From the NCBI RefSeq assembly GCF_021653975.1, contig NZ_JAJKFK010000008.1, forward strand, positions 186,001-250,000: DNA of 64,000 nt, written 5' to 3'. A program made the position numbers and the translations under genes. Origin of the DNA: Amycolatopsis sp. GM8. GTDB lineage: Bacteria > Actinomycetota > Actinomycetes > Mycobacteriales > Pseudonocardiaceae. The notes beneath the pieces were generated by a model. The model was not told the DNA's origin. It made no database searches and was given only the letters and a program-made list of their open reading frames with translations. Shown piece by piece: positions 1 to 8,897 of the stretch. The stretch's first letter is position 1. The number at the start of each line of letters is the position of its first letter.

Positions 1-700
1 GCAGTGAAATGTCGGTTCGCACACTCACCATCGACGCCCCGGCGTCGATCATTCGTGCCGCCTCCTGCGGCGACGGTGTCTGTACCCACGTGTGAACCCG
101 GTTGTCCGCCGCGGTGTCGATGATTGACTGAATCGCTTGCCGGTGCCGGTCATCACTGCTGCCGAGCGTCGGGTGGAGGCCCATACCGAGCGCAAGGTCA
201 CTCGGCCCGATCATGACGATGTCGACGCCATCAACGGCCACGATCTCGGTGATGTTCTCGTAAGCACTGACTGTCTCGATCATCGGGATGCAGAGTGAGT
301 GAGCGTCTGCTGCCGCGGGTTCCCGCACGGCCCGCCGAATAGTGGCGCGAACAGGCCCCCAGCTGCGGGTGCCTCCGGGTGCGTACCGGCAGGCGGCAAC
401 GGCGGCACGTGTCTGCGCGGCGTCGTCCACCATGGGAACGACGATTCCGTCGGCACCCCAATCCAGCAGCCTGCCGAGCAGGCTCGGTGTCTGATCGGGA
501 ACGCGTACGAACGCGGCGACAGGACTGTCCAGCAGGACGCGAATACAGTGCGCCGTTGTGGCCGGATCCAGTAAGCCATGTTGCATGTCGAGGACGACGA
601 AGTCCAGTCCGGACTGCGCGAGGACCTCGGTCACGTCAGGGCTGGACATCAATTGCATGGTCCCAATCCTGGGCCGATCCTCGAGCCACTTCGGGTGCAT
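1..700 (-). CDS. HpcH/HpaI family aldolase, 3' end cut by window edge
   Basis: This is a class II pyruvate-type aldolase, which splits or forms a C-C bond beside a 2-oxo acid, often at the end of an aromatic meta-cleavage route. The frame is open from ATG 700 to the left edge, so about 233 codons are visible of the 250-260 usual. A DMQHG motif lies at residues 38-42 (the family's D-x-E-H-G base region), and IPMIE and GPSDL segments supply the two acidic metal ligands. AAAGG precedes the ATG. The gene diverges from the ABC transporter operon and probably shares its control. The family call is firm; the substrate is unknown. Confidence 0.88.
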   Translation of the reverse strand, partial: MHPKWLEDRPRIGTMQLMSSPDVTEVLAQSGLDFVVLDMQHGLLDPATTAHCIRVLLDSPVAAFVRVPDQTPSLLGRLLDWGADGIVVPMVDDAAQTRAAVAACRYAPGGTRSWGPVRATIRRAVREPAAADAHSLCIPMIETVSAYENITEIVAVDGVDIVMIGPSDLALGMGLHPTLGSSDDRHRQAIQSIIDTAADNRVHTWVQTPSPQEAARMIDAGASMVSVRTDISL

Positions 701-848
701 GCTTCGGCCTTTCTCGACTCGTGTCGTGCGCCCGGTGGCGCCTGAGCTGTCGATAGCGATGGTCCGGGCTCCAGACCACGAAGGATTTCGTTGACGTTCG
801 TCGCGGTGCCGGGCTATGGTCTGAGTCACTCCCGTAGATGGAACACCA

Positions 849-865
849 TGTGCGGTAATCGAACA
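849..865. promoter_or_regulatory. IclR-type operator, transporter promoter
   Basis: The 17-mer TGTGCGGTAATCGAACA is an imperfect inverted repeat. On the other strand it reads GTTCGATTACCGCAC within it, close to the palindromes at 8843 and 16959. It lies just upstream of the GTG start at 902, which argues against the longer reading frame that opens at 791. The probable ligand-responsive repressor or activator is the IclR protein at 15751-16494 (inference). Confidence 0.6.
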
Positions 866-901
866 AGGCCTAGCGCCCGCTTGCCTGGAGGTGCAAACTA
901 C

Positions 902-1843
902 GTGTTGTCCTTTGCGGCCGAGCGCCTTTTGCGATACGGCGTCGTGCTCTTCCTGGTCACCTTCTGCGGGAGCATGTTGCTGAGCCTCGTCCCCGGCAGC
1001 GCGGCCCTGGCCGTCCTCGGTTCCGACGCGTCGCCAGAAGCGATAGCGGACTTCAACACCAAGTACGGCCTCAATCACGCGCTGCCGGTTCGCTATTGGA
1101 TGTGGTTACGCGGTGTCTTCGAAGGCAATCTCGGTGAGTCGATCAACAACGGGCAGCCCGTGTCCAAGTTGCTGGGCGAGCGGTTGCCCGTCACGCTGGA
1201 ACTCGCGATACTGGCCATTTTCGTCGCGCTGCTGATCGCGGTGCCGCTGGCCCTCGCGAGCGCCTACCGTGCCGGCGGCATCTTCGACCGTATCGTGCAA
1301 AGCCTGACCTCCGGACTCATCGCCATTCCCGAAATTGCGATGGCGCTGTTCCTGGTCCTCATCTTCGCGGTGAAGCTGAACCTGTTCCCGGTGACCGGAT
1401 GGGTGCCCTTCAGTGAAGATCCGGTGCAGAACCTCCGTTTCGCGGTACTACCGGTGGCAGTGCTGGCGCTGCCTGCCGCCGCCGTGTTCCTCCGGGTGCT
1501 TCGAGCCGACGTGATCACGACACTCCAATCGGACTACATCGCCCTGGCGCGTGCGAAAGGGATAAGTACACCGCGGATCCTGTTCAAACACGCGCTCCGG
1601 GCATCGTCGTACTCGCTGCTCACCATCGGCGGCCTGCGGCTGGCCTACCTGATCGGCGGAACCGTCGTCGTGGAGGTCATATTCGCGATTCCTGGCGTCG
1701 GATCGGCGCTGGTGAGTTCCATCCAGGGTAAAGATCTGATCGTCCTCCAGGGAATTGTCGTGGTCATCGCAAGTGCCTATCTCGTCATCAATTTCGTCAT
1801 CGACATGGCCTATCGCTTCCTCGACCCGCGAGTCGAGCACTGA
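902..1843 (+). CDS. ABC transporter permease, DppB/OppB type
   Basis: This is the first inner-membrane permease of an oligopeptide/nickel-type ABC importer. It has about 313 residues with an N-terminal membrane anchor (residues ~10-30) and five further hydrophobic segments. The EAA-loop equivalent, ALARAKGIS, is where the ATPase docks. I chose GTG 902 because GGAGGTG at 887-893 sits 8 bases upstream; the frame is open back to 791, but that extension is not permease-like and would cover the operator at 849. The next gene starts inside this stop codon (TGATG). In this setting the importer probably carries the aromatic or alicyclic growth substrate rather than peptides, which is inferred from context only. 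Confidence 0.9.
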   Translation: MLSFAAERLLRYGVVLFLVTFCGSMLLSLVPGSAALAVLGSDASPEAIADFNTKYGLNHALPVRYWMWLRGVFEGNLGESINNGQPVSKLLGERLPVTLELAILAIFVALLIAVPLALASAYRAGGIFDRIVQSLTSGLIAIPEIAMALFLVLIFAVKLNLFPVTGWVPFSEDPVQNLRFAVLPVAVLALPAAAVFLRVLRADVITTLQSDYIALARAKGISTPRILFKHALRASSYSLLTIGGLRLAYLIGGTVVVEVIFAIPGVGSALVSSIQGKDLIVLQGIVVVIASAYLVINFVIDMAYRFLDPRVEH

Positions 1844-2760
1844 TGGCGGCCATGAGGAACGGCTTGGGCGGCGCTGTCGGGTCAGCGCCCAGTCCGGCCG
1901 TGTCGGGAAGCCGGGCCGGCGCGGCGCGGACCGCGCGGCCGCGCGTCAAGTGGTCCTTGGTCATCGCCTTGGTCTGGGTGGGACTGGTGCTGCTCCTGGC
2001 GATCTTCGCCAATCTGCTGCCATTGGCCGACCCGGGCGTGCGGGTGGGCGCGGCTCGCCTGATGCCATTTCACGGACATTCGGCCGACTTTTGGCTCGGG
2101 ACTGACACGTACGGACGCAGCGTGCTCGCGAGACTTGTCTATGGAGCCAGGGCGTCCCTGCTCGTCGCCACCGTGTCCACCGTCCTCGGCTGCGTCGTCG
2201 GCGGAATCTTGGGGCTGGTGGCCGGGTATTTCCGCGGACCCTTCGACGTCGTCATGGGATTCCTGACCGACACCTTGCTGGCGTTTCCCGGGCTCATCAT
2301 GCTGCTGGCTCTCGCCGCGGCGATCGGGCCGGGCGAAAAGACCCTGATCATCGGACTCACGCTGATCGCGATCCCCTTGGTCGCGCGGGTGAGCCGGGCG
2401 AACACCATTCGCTTCGCGAGCCGTGAGTTCGTCGAGACCGCTCAGGTCCTCGGTGCCCGGCCGGGCCGGGTCCTCTACCGCGAACTGGCGCCCAACGTTC
2501 TTCCCCCGGTGCTGGGATATTCGGTCATCGTCATGGCGACGTTGATCGTCGCGGAAGCCGCTCTCAGCTTTCTGGGCGTCGGGATCAGGCCGCCGACACC
2601 CAGTTGGGGTGTCATGATCGCCGACGGGCAGTTCGAACTGTACGACAATCCTCAGCTGGTCGTGATACCGGCGTTGGTGCTCTTCATCACGGTCTACATG
2701 CTGAACAACATCGGCGAATGGATACGCGGTCACTTCGATATCTCGGAATCGAAGATCTAG
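1843..2760 (+). CDS. ABC transporter permease, DppC/OppC type
   Basis: This is the second membrane subunit of the importer, 305 residues long. The first ~35 residues are a polar cytoplasmic tail typical of DppC proteins. A membrane helix follows (~40-60), then the characteristic segment FWLGTDTYGRSVLARLVYGAR, here at ~85-105, and five more helices. The ATPase-contact loop is around ETAQVLGARPGR. It is translationally coupled to the preceding permease by a 1-base stop/start overlap. It pairs with that subunit to form the channel fed by the binding protein at 2816. Confidence 0.92.
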   Translation: MAAMRNGLGGAVGSAPSPAVSGSRAGAARTARPRVKWSLVIALVWVGLVLLLAIFANLLPLADPGVRVGAARLMPFHGHSADFWLGTDTYGRSVLARLVYGARASLLVATVSTVLGCVVGGILGLVAGYFRGPFDVVMGFLTDTLLAFPGLIMLLALAAAIGPGEKTLIIGLTLIAIPLVARVSRANTIRFASREFVETAQVLGARPGRVLYRELAPNVLPPVLGYSVIVMATLIVAEAALSFLGVGIRPPTPSWGVMIADGQFELYDNPQLVVIPALVLFITVYMLNNIGEWIRGHFDISESKI

Positions 2761-2815
2761 TACCAGGTGCCGGACATTCTTGCACGGTGCTCTGAACGTG
2801 GAATGGAGTATTGCA

Positions 2816-4366
2816 ATGAAGCGTGCCTCTCTGCGGCTGGGTGTCCTCGTCGCCGCGCTTTCTTTGGTGGTGAGTTCCTGTTCCGGTGGATCTTCGAGTG
2901 ACAGCCGGGGTGGCGGTTCGGGAACGCCCAAGTCCGGCGGGACATTGACCGAGATCTTCGGGACCGACCCGAACAATCTGGACCCGTCGACCGCGCCGCT
3001 CACGGCCGACAACTTCGCCCGCGTCGCCACGCCCCTCTATGACGCACTCGTGTACGTCGACCCCAGCGGGAAGATCATCCCTCGGCTGGCCGAATCGGTC
3101 ACCAGCACCGACAACAGCACGTGGAGCGTCAAGTTGCGCTCCGGCCTGGCGTTCTCGGATGGCGAAAAGTTCGACGCCCAGGCATTGAAACTGAATTTCG
3201 ATCGCTACTCCAAGCCCACCGCGACCCGGACCGTCGATCTGCGCGGCGCCACGACCAACGTGCTCGACGCTACGACAGTCGAAGTGCACCTGCCGAAGCC
3301 CAACGCCTACTTCCCGCGTGCCCTGATGGCTCAATCCGGGATGATCGCCGCACCGCAGACCATTGATCAGTGGAACGCCGGAAAGCGGCCGATCCCGATC
3401 GCGGCCGGGCCCTTCAAACTGTCCGACTACCAGCCGAACACGCGATACACCTACGTTCGTAACACCACGTATTGGAATGCGCCCCGTCCCTACCTGGACA
3501 AGTTGATCATCAACATCATTCCCCAGCCCACCCAGGGCTACAATACTTTCCGTTCCGGCCAGGCCGACATCGTCGGCTATTCGCCCGGCCTGCCCAAGGT
3601 GACCGACGAGTTGAAGCAGGCCGGCTACCAGCGCTTGAACCCCAGCTTCCTCGGCGGCCAGGTGTTCTACTTCAATCTGAAGAAGGCTCCCACCAACGAC
3701 GTCCGGGTCCGGCAGGCGATCGCGCTCTCGATCAACCTGGATGAGATCAATGAGCAGGTCGCGGAGGGGCATGATCAGATGGCTGACACCCTCTTCCCGA
3801 AGGACAGCCCTTTCTACAACCCGGATCTGAAAGAGCCGCTGAACAATCTGGGCCAAGCACAGCAACTCATCGACTCCTATGTGGCCGAGCACGGCGGCCC
3901 GGTGACGATCGAGTTGCCGGCGTCGGGCTCGACGCAGCCGTATGCCCAGGCGATCGCTCAGCAAATCCAGCGGTTGAACAATGTGAAGGTTGTTCTTGAT
4001 CTCGTGGATCTGCCGCACATCGAAGCTTTGATCAGTGCTGGAACCTTCAGCATGCTCTACACGATCTACTACGGAGTCGACCCGGCCGACAACCTCTATC
4101 AGCAGCTGCGCTGCGGAGCCGGCCGCAATACGATCGGGTACTGCAACCCGAAGGTGGACCAGGCATTGGAGACCGGGCAGACCACTGACGACCTCACGAA
4201 GCGCAAGGCCGCGTACCACACTCTCGAGGAAGAGTTGTGGAAGGACATGCCATTCGTCTTGATTTCGCGTGTCCTGCTGCAGAACGTGGCTCAGAAGTAT
4301 GTCCAGGGTTTCCAGACGTATGGCGGTGGCGACATCGATATGTCCGGAGTCTGGCTCGACAAGTAG
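2816..4366 (+). CDS. Extracellular solute-binding lipoprotein, family 5
   Basis: This 516-residue periplasm-facing, lipid-anchored substrate-binding protein belongs to the DppA/OppA/NikA class (SBP_bac_5). A signal peptide of ~25 residues ends in the lipobox VSSC. The mature part begins with a Ser/Gly-rich linker and the family segment GGTLTEIFGTDPNNLDP. I chose ATG 2816 over a TTG at 2780 because it starts the signal peptide directly and is preceded by GGAATGGAG. It lies between the permeases and the two ATPases of the same importer. Ligand identity cannot be read from the sequence; family members bind peptides, nickel chelates and diverse organic compounds. Confidence 0.92.
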   Translation: MKRASLRLGVLVAALSLVVSSCSGGSSSDSRGGGSGTPKSGGTLTEIFGTDPNNLDPSTAPLTADNFARVATPLYDALVYVDPSGKIIPRLAESVTSTDNSTWSVKLRSGLAFSDGEKFDAQALKLNFDRYSKPTATRTVDLRGATTNVLDATTVEVHLPKPNAYFPRALMAQSGMIAAPQTIDQWNAGKRPIPIAAGPFKLSDYQPNTRYTYVRNTTYWNAPRPYLDKLIINIIPQPTQGYNTFRSGQADIVGYSPGLPKVTDELKQAGYQRLNPSFLGGQVFYFNLKKAPTNDVRVRQAIALSINLDEINEQVAEGHDQMADTLFPKDSPFYNPDLKEPLNNLGQAQQLIDSYVAEHGGPVTIELPASGSTQPYAQAIAQQIQRLNNVKVVLDLVDLPHIEALISAGTFSMLYTIYYGVDPADNLYQQLRCGAGRNTIGYCNPKVDQALETGQTTDDLTKRKAAYHTLEEELWKDMPFVLISRVLLQNVAQKYVQGFQTYGGGDIDMSGVWLDK

Positions 4367-4402
4367 CGTCAACCGTTTCCCGCCGTCCTGATCAGAAAGT
4401 TC

Positions 4403-5536
4403 GTGGATGCCATGAAGATGATGTCTCGGCCGACCGGCAGAGAGGGGGAGACCGTGCACCCGGACGCGCCGCAAGTGGCGGAGAAGGGGCAGGACGCCCT
4501 GGTCGTCGACAACATGGACGTGTGGTTCCATACACCGGCAGGATCGAACCACGCGGTGGACGACATTTCCTTCGCTCTCGGTGTGGGTAAGACGATGGGG
4601 ATCGTCGGCGAGTCAGGCTCGGGCAAGAGCGTGCTCGCGAAGTCGGTGATGCGCCTGCTGCCGGCGCGCGGGGTCGCGACCGGTGGGCAGGTGCTTCTGT
4701 GCGGCAATGACATTTCCGGGCTTGGTACCCGAAAAATGCGTAAGCATTGGGGTAGCGAGGTCGCGATGGTCTTTCAGGACGCGTTGACGGCGTTGAACCC
4801 GGTGATGCGTGTTGGCGACCAGATCGTCGAGCAGATTCGCGAGCACACGCCGCTGAGCCGGTCGGAGGCGATCGCGAAGACGCACCGGCTGCTGACAGAG
4901 GTCGGTATTCCGAGTCCGGAGCTGAGGAGCAGGCAATATCCGCACCAGCTCTCCGGTGGGATGCGACAGCGCGTCATGATCGCCTTGGCGCTTTCCTGCG
5001 ACCCGGCCGTACTGATCGCGGACGAGCCCACGACCGCGTTGGATGTCTCGATCCAAGCACAGATCATGGACCTTCTGCGCGAAGAGCAACTGGGCCGCAA
5101 GATGGGCATGGTGCTGATCACGCACGACCTGGGATTGGCGGCCAACTACACCGATGAACTGATGGTCATGTACGGCGGGCAGGTCGTGGAACGCGGCCCG
5201 ACGAAAGAAGTTCTCGCCCAGCCCAGCAGCCCCTACACCGAGGCACTGCTTCGCGCCAGCCCGAGGCTGGCGAATCCGCCGCACACACGACTGGAAACCC
5301 TCCCCGGCCGGCCGCCTGCCATCCTCGGCGAATCTGCCGGATGTGGTTTCGCGCCACGCTGTCGCCGAGCGCAGGAGCGATGCCTCGTCGAGCGGCCCCG
5401 GCTGACCTTGACGGAGAACGGGGAGTCGGGACACGGCGTCCGATGCTTCTATCCCGTTGGCACACCTGGAGGTCATGAAGCGCTGAAGATCAATGTCGAG
5501 CGTGGGACCACCGCCGCCGGGTTGGAGTTGCGATGA
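4403..5536 (+). CDS. ABC transporter ATPase, OppD/DppD type
   Basis: This is the first ATP-hydrolysing subunit of the importer, 377 residues. The Walker A motif GESGSGKS is near residue 70, the signature LSGGMRQRV near 183, and Walker B IADEPTTALD near 205. A C-terminal oligopeptide-transporter domain with clustered cysteines (CGFAPRCRRAQERC) is typical of OppD/OppF proteins. The start is GTG 4403 or ATG 4412 in the same frame; I cannot separate them. Its stop overlaps the next ATPase start by four bases (ATGA), so the two are made together. Confidence 0.93.
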   Translation: MDAMKMMSRPTGREGETVHPDAPQVAEKGQDALVVDNMDVWFHTPAGSNHAVDDISFALGVGKTMGIVGESGSGKSVLAKSVMRLLPARGVATGGQVLLCGNDISGLGTRKMRKHWGSEVAMVFQDALTALNPVMRVGDQIVEQIREHTPLSRSEAIAKTHRLLTEVGIPSPELRSRQYPHQLSGGMRQRVMIALALSCDPAVLIADEPTTALDVSIQAQIMDLLREEQLGRKMGMVLITHDLGLAANYTDELMVMYGGQVVERGPTKEVLAQPSSPYTEALLRASPRLANPPHTRLETLPGRPPAILGESAGCGFAPRCRRAQERCLVERPRLTLTENGESGHGVRCFYPVGTPGGHEALKINVERGTTAAGLELR

Positions 5537-6564
5537 CTGTCACAGAGATCACCGACGATCAACGCTCGGCCGCGGACGAGCTGGCGGTCCTGTCGGTCCA
5601 CGATCTTGACGTGCGCTACGACGTAGGGCGTGGAAAGACGGTACGAGCTGTCAAGGACGTCAGCTTCGACTTGCGGCGCGGGGAGACCTTGGGCGTCGTC
5701 GGTGAGTCCGGATGCGGCAAGTCGACGCTCGCCCGGGCACTCGTGCGGATGACCAAGATCGCCTCCGGCTCGATAGCCTTTGACGGAAATGATCTGGTCG
5801 GCATGTCGCGGCGCGAATTGCGGCAGATCCGGCCGCGGCTTCAGATGATCTTTCAGGATCCGGTGTCGTCGATGAATCCGAGGCGCAAGGTCAGGGATAT
5901 CGTCGCGGAGCCGCTTTCCATTTGGAACTGGAAAACGCCCGAAGAGCGTGCCGGCCGCGTCGACGAGTTGCTCGACCTGGTCGGGATGCCGTCGGACGTA
6001 TTCGGTGAACGGCGACCCCAGCAGTTGTCGGGTGGACAGTGTCAGCGCGTCTCCATTGCCCGGGCACTCGCGCTGTCGCCGTCGGTGATCATCTGCGATG
6101 AGCCCGTCTCCGCGCTCGACATGTCGGTCCAGGCCCAAGTACTGAACCTCTTGGAAGATCTCAAGGCCGCGCTCGGGCTCACGCTGCTGTTCATCTCGCA
6201 CGACTTGTCCGTCGTGAAGAACATCAGCGATCGGATCGCCGTCATGTACCTGGGCCGCATCGTCGAACTGACCACTTCCGAAGCACTGTACGAAGCACCG
6301 GCCCATCCGTATTCGCAAGGCCTTCTCGGATCGATCCCCACGGTCGACGACACGGAATCGCCGGCGAAGAGGCGGCTGACCGGAGAACTACCCTCACCGG
6401 TTGATCCGCCGTCGGGATGCCACTTCCGCACGAGATGCCCTTTTGCGCAGGATCGATGCGCCAACGAGAAACCAGAACTCCGGCACATCGCCGACGGGCA
6501 TCTCGTCGCGTGCCACTTCCCACAGCACGGAGCCGCGCCCTGGCGAGATGATCGCGGGGCATGA
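5533..6564 (+). CDS. ABC transporter ATPase, OppF/DppF type
   Basis: This is the second ATPase of the importer, 343 residues. It has Walker A GESGCGKS near residue 62, signature LSGGQCQRVSIA near 165, Walker B ICDEPVSALD near 185, and a C-terminal cysteine cluster CHFRTRCPFAQDRC. It completes a five-part transporter (902-6564) and is joined by ATGA overlaps to the genes before and after. The overlap with the downstream esterase gene ties uptake to the first catabolic enzyme. Confidence 0.93.
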   Translation: MTVTEITDDQRSAADELAVLSVHDLDVRYDVGRGKTVRAVKDVSFDLRRGETLGVVGESGCGKSTLARALVRMTKIASGSIAFDGNDLVGMSRRELRQIRPRLQMIFQDPVSSMNPRRKVRDIVAEPLSIWNWKTPEERAGRVDELLDLVGMPSDVFGERRPQQLSGGQCQRVSIARALALSPSVIICDEPVSALDMSVQAQVLNLLEDLKAALGLTLLFISHDLSVVKNISDRIAVMYLGRIVELTTSEALYEAPAHPYSQGLLGSIPTVDDTESPAKRRLTGELPSPVDPPSGCHFRTRCPFAQDRCANEKPELRHIADGHLVACHFPQHGAAPWRDDRGA

Positions 6565-7694
6565 GTGAGGTGATCCACGGGACGGTAGCTCCTGGTTACG
6601 AAGCGGTACGCACCGCTTTCAGGTCGGCCTGCGCCGGTCAAGGAGACTCGGTCGTCCAACTGGTGGCTTACGTTCGAGGCGAGCGGGTCGTCGACCTGTG
6701 GAACGGTGGCGACGACGCGGCCGACTTCATGCTCCCCATCTATTCGGCGACCAAAGGCGCCGCCTATCTTGTTCTGGCCGACCTGTTCCAGGGCGGTCAC
6801 GTCGATCTCGACGCGCCGGTGTGCGAATTCTGGCCGGAATTCGCCGCGGCGGGCAAAGAGAAGGTCTCCGTACGTGAACTGGTGTCACACCGAGCCGGTT
6901 TGATCGGCACTGCGGCCGGCTTCAGCATGTGCGAACTTGCCGATGATACGTCGATCACTCACCTGCTCGCCGCACAGGAACCGTATTGGGAACCGGGACG
7001 GGCCTACGGATATCACGCGTTCACCGCTGGTGCGCTGACCAACGGGCTCGTGCGCTCGGTCACGGGAGACTCCGTACAGCAGATCTTCGACCGTTCGTGG
7101 CGGCAGAAGCACGGCCTCGACGTGTATCTCGGGGAGCCACCGGCTGATCGCGTTCTCCCCGTACTTCCACCGCCACGCGTCGATGCGCCGACCACCGTTC
7201 CGGGCGGCGTCGACGCAAAGCTCCGTCGAATCGCCTTCAACCAGCATCACCCCGTACCGACCGATCTGGTGGAACTCGGCAACGACCGATCACTCCAAGA
7301 GGCCGGACCAGCGTCGGTCGGCGGCGTGGCGAGCGCCCGGGGGCTGGCAAGAATGTACGCGGTGGCCGGCACCGGCACGGACGGGGCCGATCCTGTAATC
7401 GCCGATGAGATCACCACTGCTTTCGCGCGCCTTCAGACGCCGGGAGTCGATGTGGTCACCGGCAGGGTGGATCGATTCGCCGTGGGATTCGAGGCCACCG
7501 GTAACAAGTACGACTCTCTCTCCGATCGCGCCTTCGGACACAGTGGGGCCGGCGGGTGCGAGGCGTTTGCCGATCCGGATCTGTCATTGGCCTACGCCTA
7601 TACGCGTCAGAGATTTGCGGCCACGGGCGGCGAAGCCCCGGAAAACGATCAACTCATCAGGGCGATCGCCGAGGCGGCGACCTTGGACCGCTGA
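6561..7694 (+). CDS. Serine beta-lactamase-fold hydrolase (EstB-type esterase)
   Basis: This 377-residue member of the class C beta-lactamase/DD-peptidase superfamily is of the esterase branch (EstB/LovD-like). The catalytic S-x-x-K is SATK at residues 62-65, and the second tyrosine element appears as YGYH near 150. No signal peptide is visible, so it should be cytoplasmic, unlike true beta-lactamases. The start overlaps the OppF stop (ATGA). Next to an importer and degradative genes, ester or lactone hydrolysis of the imported compound or a pathway intermediate is the likeliest job; antibiotic resistance is unlikely. Confidence 0.85.
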   Translation: MSEVIHGTVAPGYEAVRTAFRSACAGQGDSVVQLVAYVRGERVVDLWNGGDDAADFMLPIYSATKGAAYLVLADLFQGGHVDLDAPVCEFWPEFAAAGKEKVSVRELVSHRAGLIGTAAGFSMCELADDTSITHLLAAQEPYWEPGRAYGYHAFTAGALTNGLVRSVTGDSVQQIFDRSWRQKHGLDVYLGEPPADRVLPVLPPPRVDAPTTVPGGVDAKLRRIAFNQHHPVPTDLVELGNDRSLQEAGPASVGGVASARGLARMYAVAGTGTDGADPVIADEITTAFARLQTPGVDVVTGRVDRFAVGFEATGNKYDSLSDRAFGHSGAGGCEAFADPDLSLAYAYTRQRFAATGGEAPENDQLIRAIAEAATLDR

Positions 7695-7735
7695 TCGCCC
7701 GTCCGCGTGGCGGATTTGTTGGGAGAAGGGACGGG

Positions 7736-8347
7736 ATGGCTGACTACACGTGGGCCGATCGCGACGACTGGCAGGCGGCGTGGCAGCCGTTGATCGACGC
7801 GATCGGCACCGATTTGGACGAGGGCGCGGAAGTTGTCGGAGCCGATGAGATCGAACTCTCGGCGATCCGGCGCTATCTCGAGCCCCTCGAGTTCGACTGT
7901 CCATTGCACTACGACGATGCCGTCGCCAGGGCTCATGGCTATCCGGGTGTGATCGCTCCGTACAGCGGCTTGGCGACGTGGACCACCCAAGCGATCAGCT
8001 GGCTCCCCGGGGACCCGCCTGTCTACGTCAGCGACGGCCGCAACGACTACCCGCCGCTGCGGTCGGCCCGGTTGAAACGTCCTGGACCCGATACGAACGC
8101 CGGGTTCGCGACCGACGTCGAGTGTGAGTTCCACCGGCCGTTCGTGGTCGGCGACCGCCTGCGCCTGGAGGGACGCCGGCTTCTCAGCGTCCTTCCGAAG
8201 GAGACGAGCGTCGGGCGTGGTGCCTTCTACACCGTTGAAGTCACAGTGCTGAATCAGCACGACGCAGTGGTGGCCACGCAGACGTCCACGTCCTATTCAT
8301 ATGTCGCGCGCGCACGGCACGGGAAGGACTCGAAGGATGCCGGCTGA
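7736..8347 (+). CDS. MaoC-like hydratase, FAS1 N-terminal-type subunit
   Basis: This 203-residue hot-dog-fold protein of the MaoC N-terminal (FAS1 dehydratase-region) type usually works as one half of a heteromeric enoyl-thioester hydratase. Segments such as CPLHYDDAVARAHGYPGVIAPY and CEFHRPFVVGDRLRLEG fit that fold. I chose ATG 7736, preceded by GGGAGAAGGGACGGG; the frame is open further upstream into the esterase gene. Its last 11 bases overlap the next MaoC gene, so the two chains are probably made and assembled together. It would hydrate (or dehydrate) an unsaturated acyl-CoA of the pathway. Confidence 0.75.
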   Translation: MADYTWADRDDWQAAWQPLIDAIGTDLDEGAEVVGADEIELSAIRRYLEPLEFDCPLHYDDAVARAHGYPGVIAPYSGLATWTTQAISWLPGDPPVYVSDGRNDYPPLRSARLKRPGPDTNAGFATDVECEFHRPFVVGDRLRLEGRRLLSVLPKETSVGRGAFYTVEVTVLNQHDAVVATQTSTSYSYVARARHGKDSKDAG

Positions 8348-8774
8348 CTGGTCACAACAGCGCCACTGGGCCGAGATCGAAGTGGGCCAGCAGATTCCTT
8401 CGCTGGACTTTCCGCTGACGATCCACCGGCTGGTGGTCCACGCGGGCGCCAATCTGGACTTCGCTCCGATGCACCACAATCCCGAGGTCGCGCGTGCGCA
8501 CGGCGCGCCCGATGTGTATGCGAACAACGTTTTCGTCCAGGGAATGTGGGAGCGTGCCGTCCGTGAATTCATCGGGTTGGCCGGTGTCATCAAGAAGATC
8601 GGTCCGTTGCGAATGACGAGCTTCGCACTGGCCGGCACGACCGCGCGGGTGACGGGCCAGGTGGCGCGCAAGTGGCGGCGCGATGCCGAGCATTTCGTGG
8701 AGTTCACGATGGAGTCGACCGCGGCCGACGTCGTGACCGCACGCGGCGCGATCGTGGCAACGCTGCCTGCCTAG
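8337..8774 (+). CDS. MaoC-like hydratase, small subunit
   Basis: This 145-residue MaoC-domain protein is the likely partner of the preceding hot-dog protein. The segment DFAPMHHNPEVARAHGAPDV resembles the hydratase-2 motif that carries the Asp and His catalytic pair. It starts 11 bases inside the upstream gene (ATG 8337) and ends the first transcription unit; a new promoter region follows. Two separate chains for one hydratase recalls the ChsH1/ChsH2 arrangement in steroid side-chain degradation. The analogy is structural and does not fix the substrate. Confidence 0.78.
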   Translation: MPADWSQQRHWAEIEVGQQIPSLDFPLTIHRLVVHAGANLDFAPMHHNPEVARAHGAPDVYANNVFVQGMWERAVREFIGLAGVIKKIGPLRMTSFALAGTTARVTGQVARKWRRDAEHFVEFTMESTAADVVTARGAIVATLPA

Positions 8775-8842
8775 AGCCGCGGTGCCCCGACCTCTGTTGC
8801 CTTCACCAGCGGTTCGAGGTACCGTAAATATAGTCGAACAGT

Positions 8843-8861
8843 GCGTTCGATTATCGAACGC
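8843..8861. promoter_or_regulatory. Perfect IclR-type operator palindrome
   Basis: GCGTTCGA-TTA-TCGAACGC is a perfect inverted repeat with 8-base arms and a 3-base centre, in the 111-bp gap before the hydrolase gene. A further half-site TCGAACA lies at 8834-8840. A possible -10 element TATAGT is at 8829-8834, so a bound protein would sit at or just after it. From memory, the Pseudomonas IclR-family regulator PcaR binds GTTCGATAATCGCAC, which differs from this core at one position. Confidence 0.7.
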
Positions 8862-8897
8862 CGAAAGGTGACCTGACTACCGGGAGTGCGCCGCTAT

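Noticed and set aside
2687-4552. Minus-strand open frame of 621 codons opposite the binding-protein gene
   Set aside because: The plus strand encodes a clear lipoprotein with conserved motifs; this antisense frame has no recognisable domain.
6561-7694. Antibiotic-resistance beta-lactamase
   Set aside because: There is no signal peptide, it is coupled to catabolic genes, and the SATK/YGYH pattern fits the EstB esterase branch.
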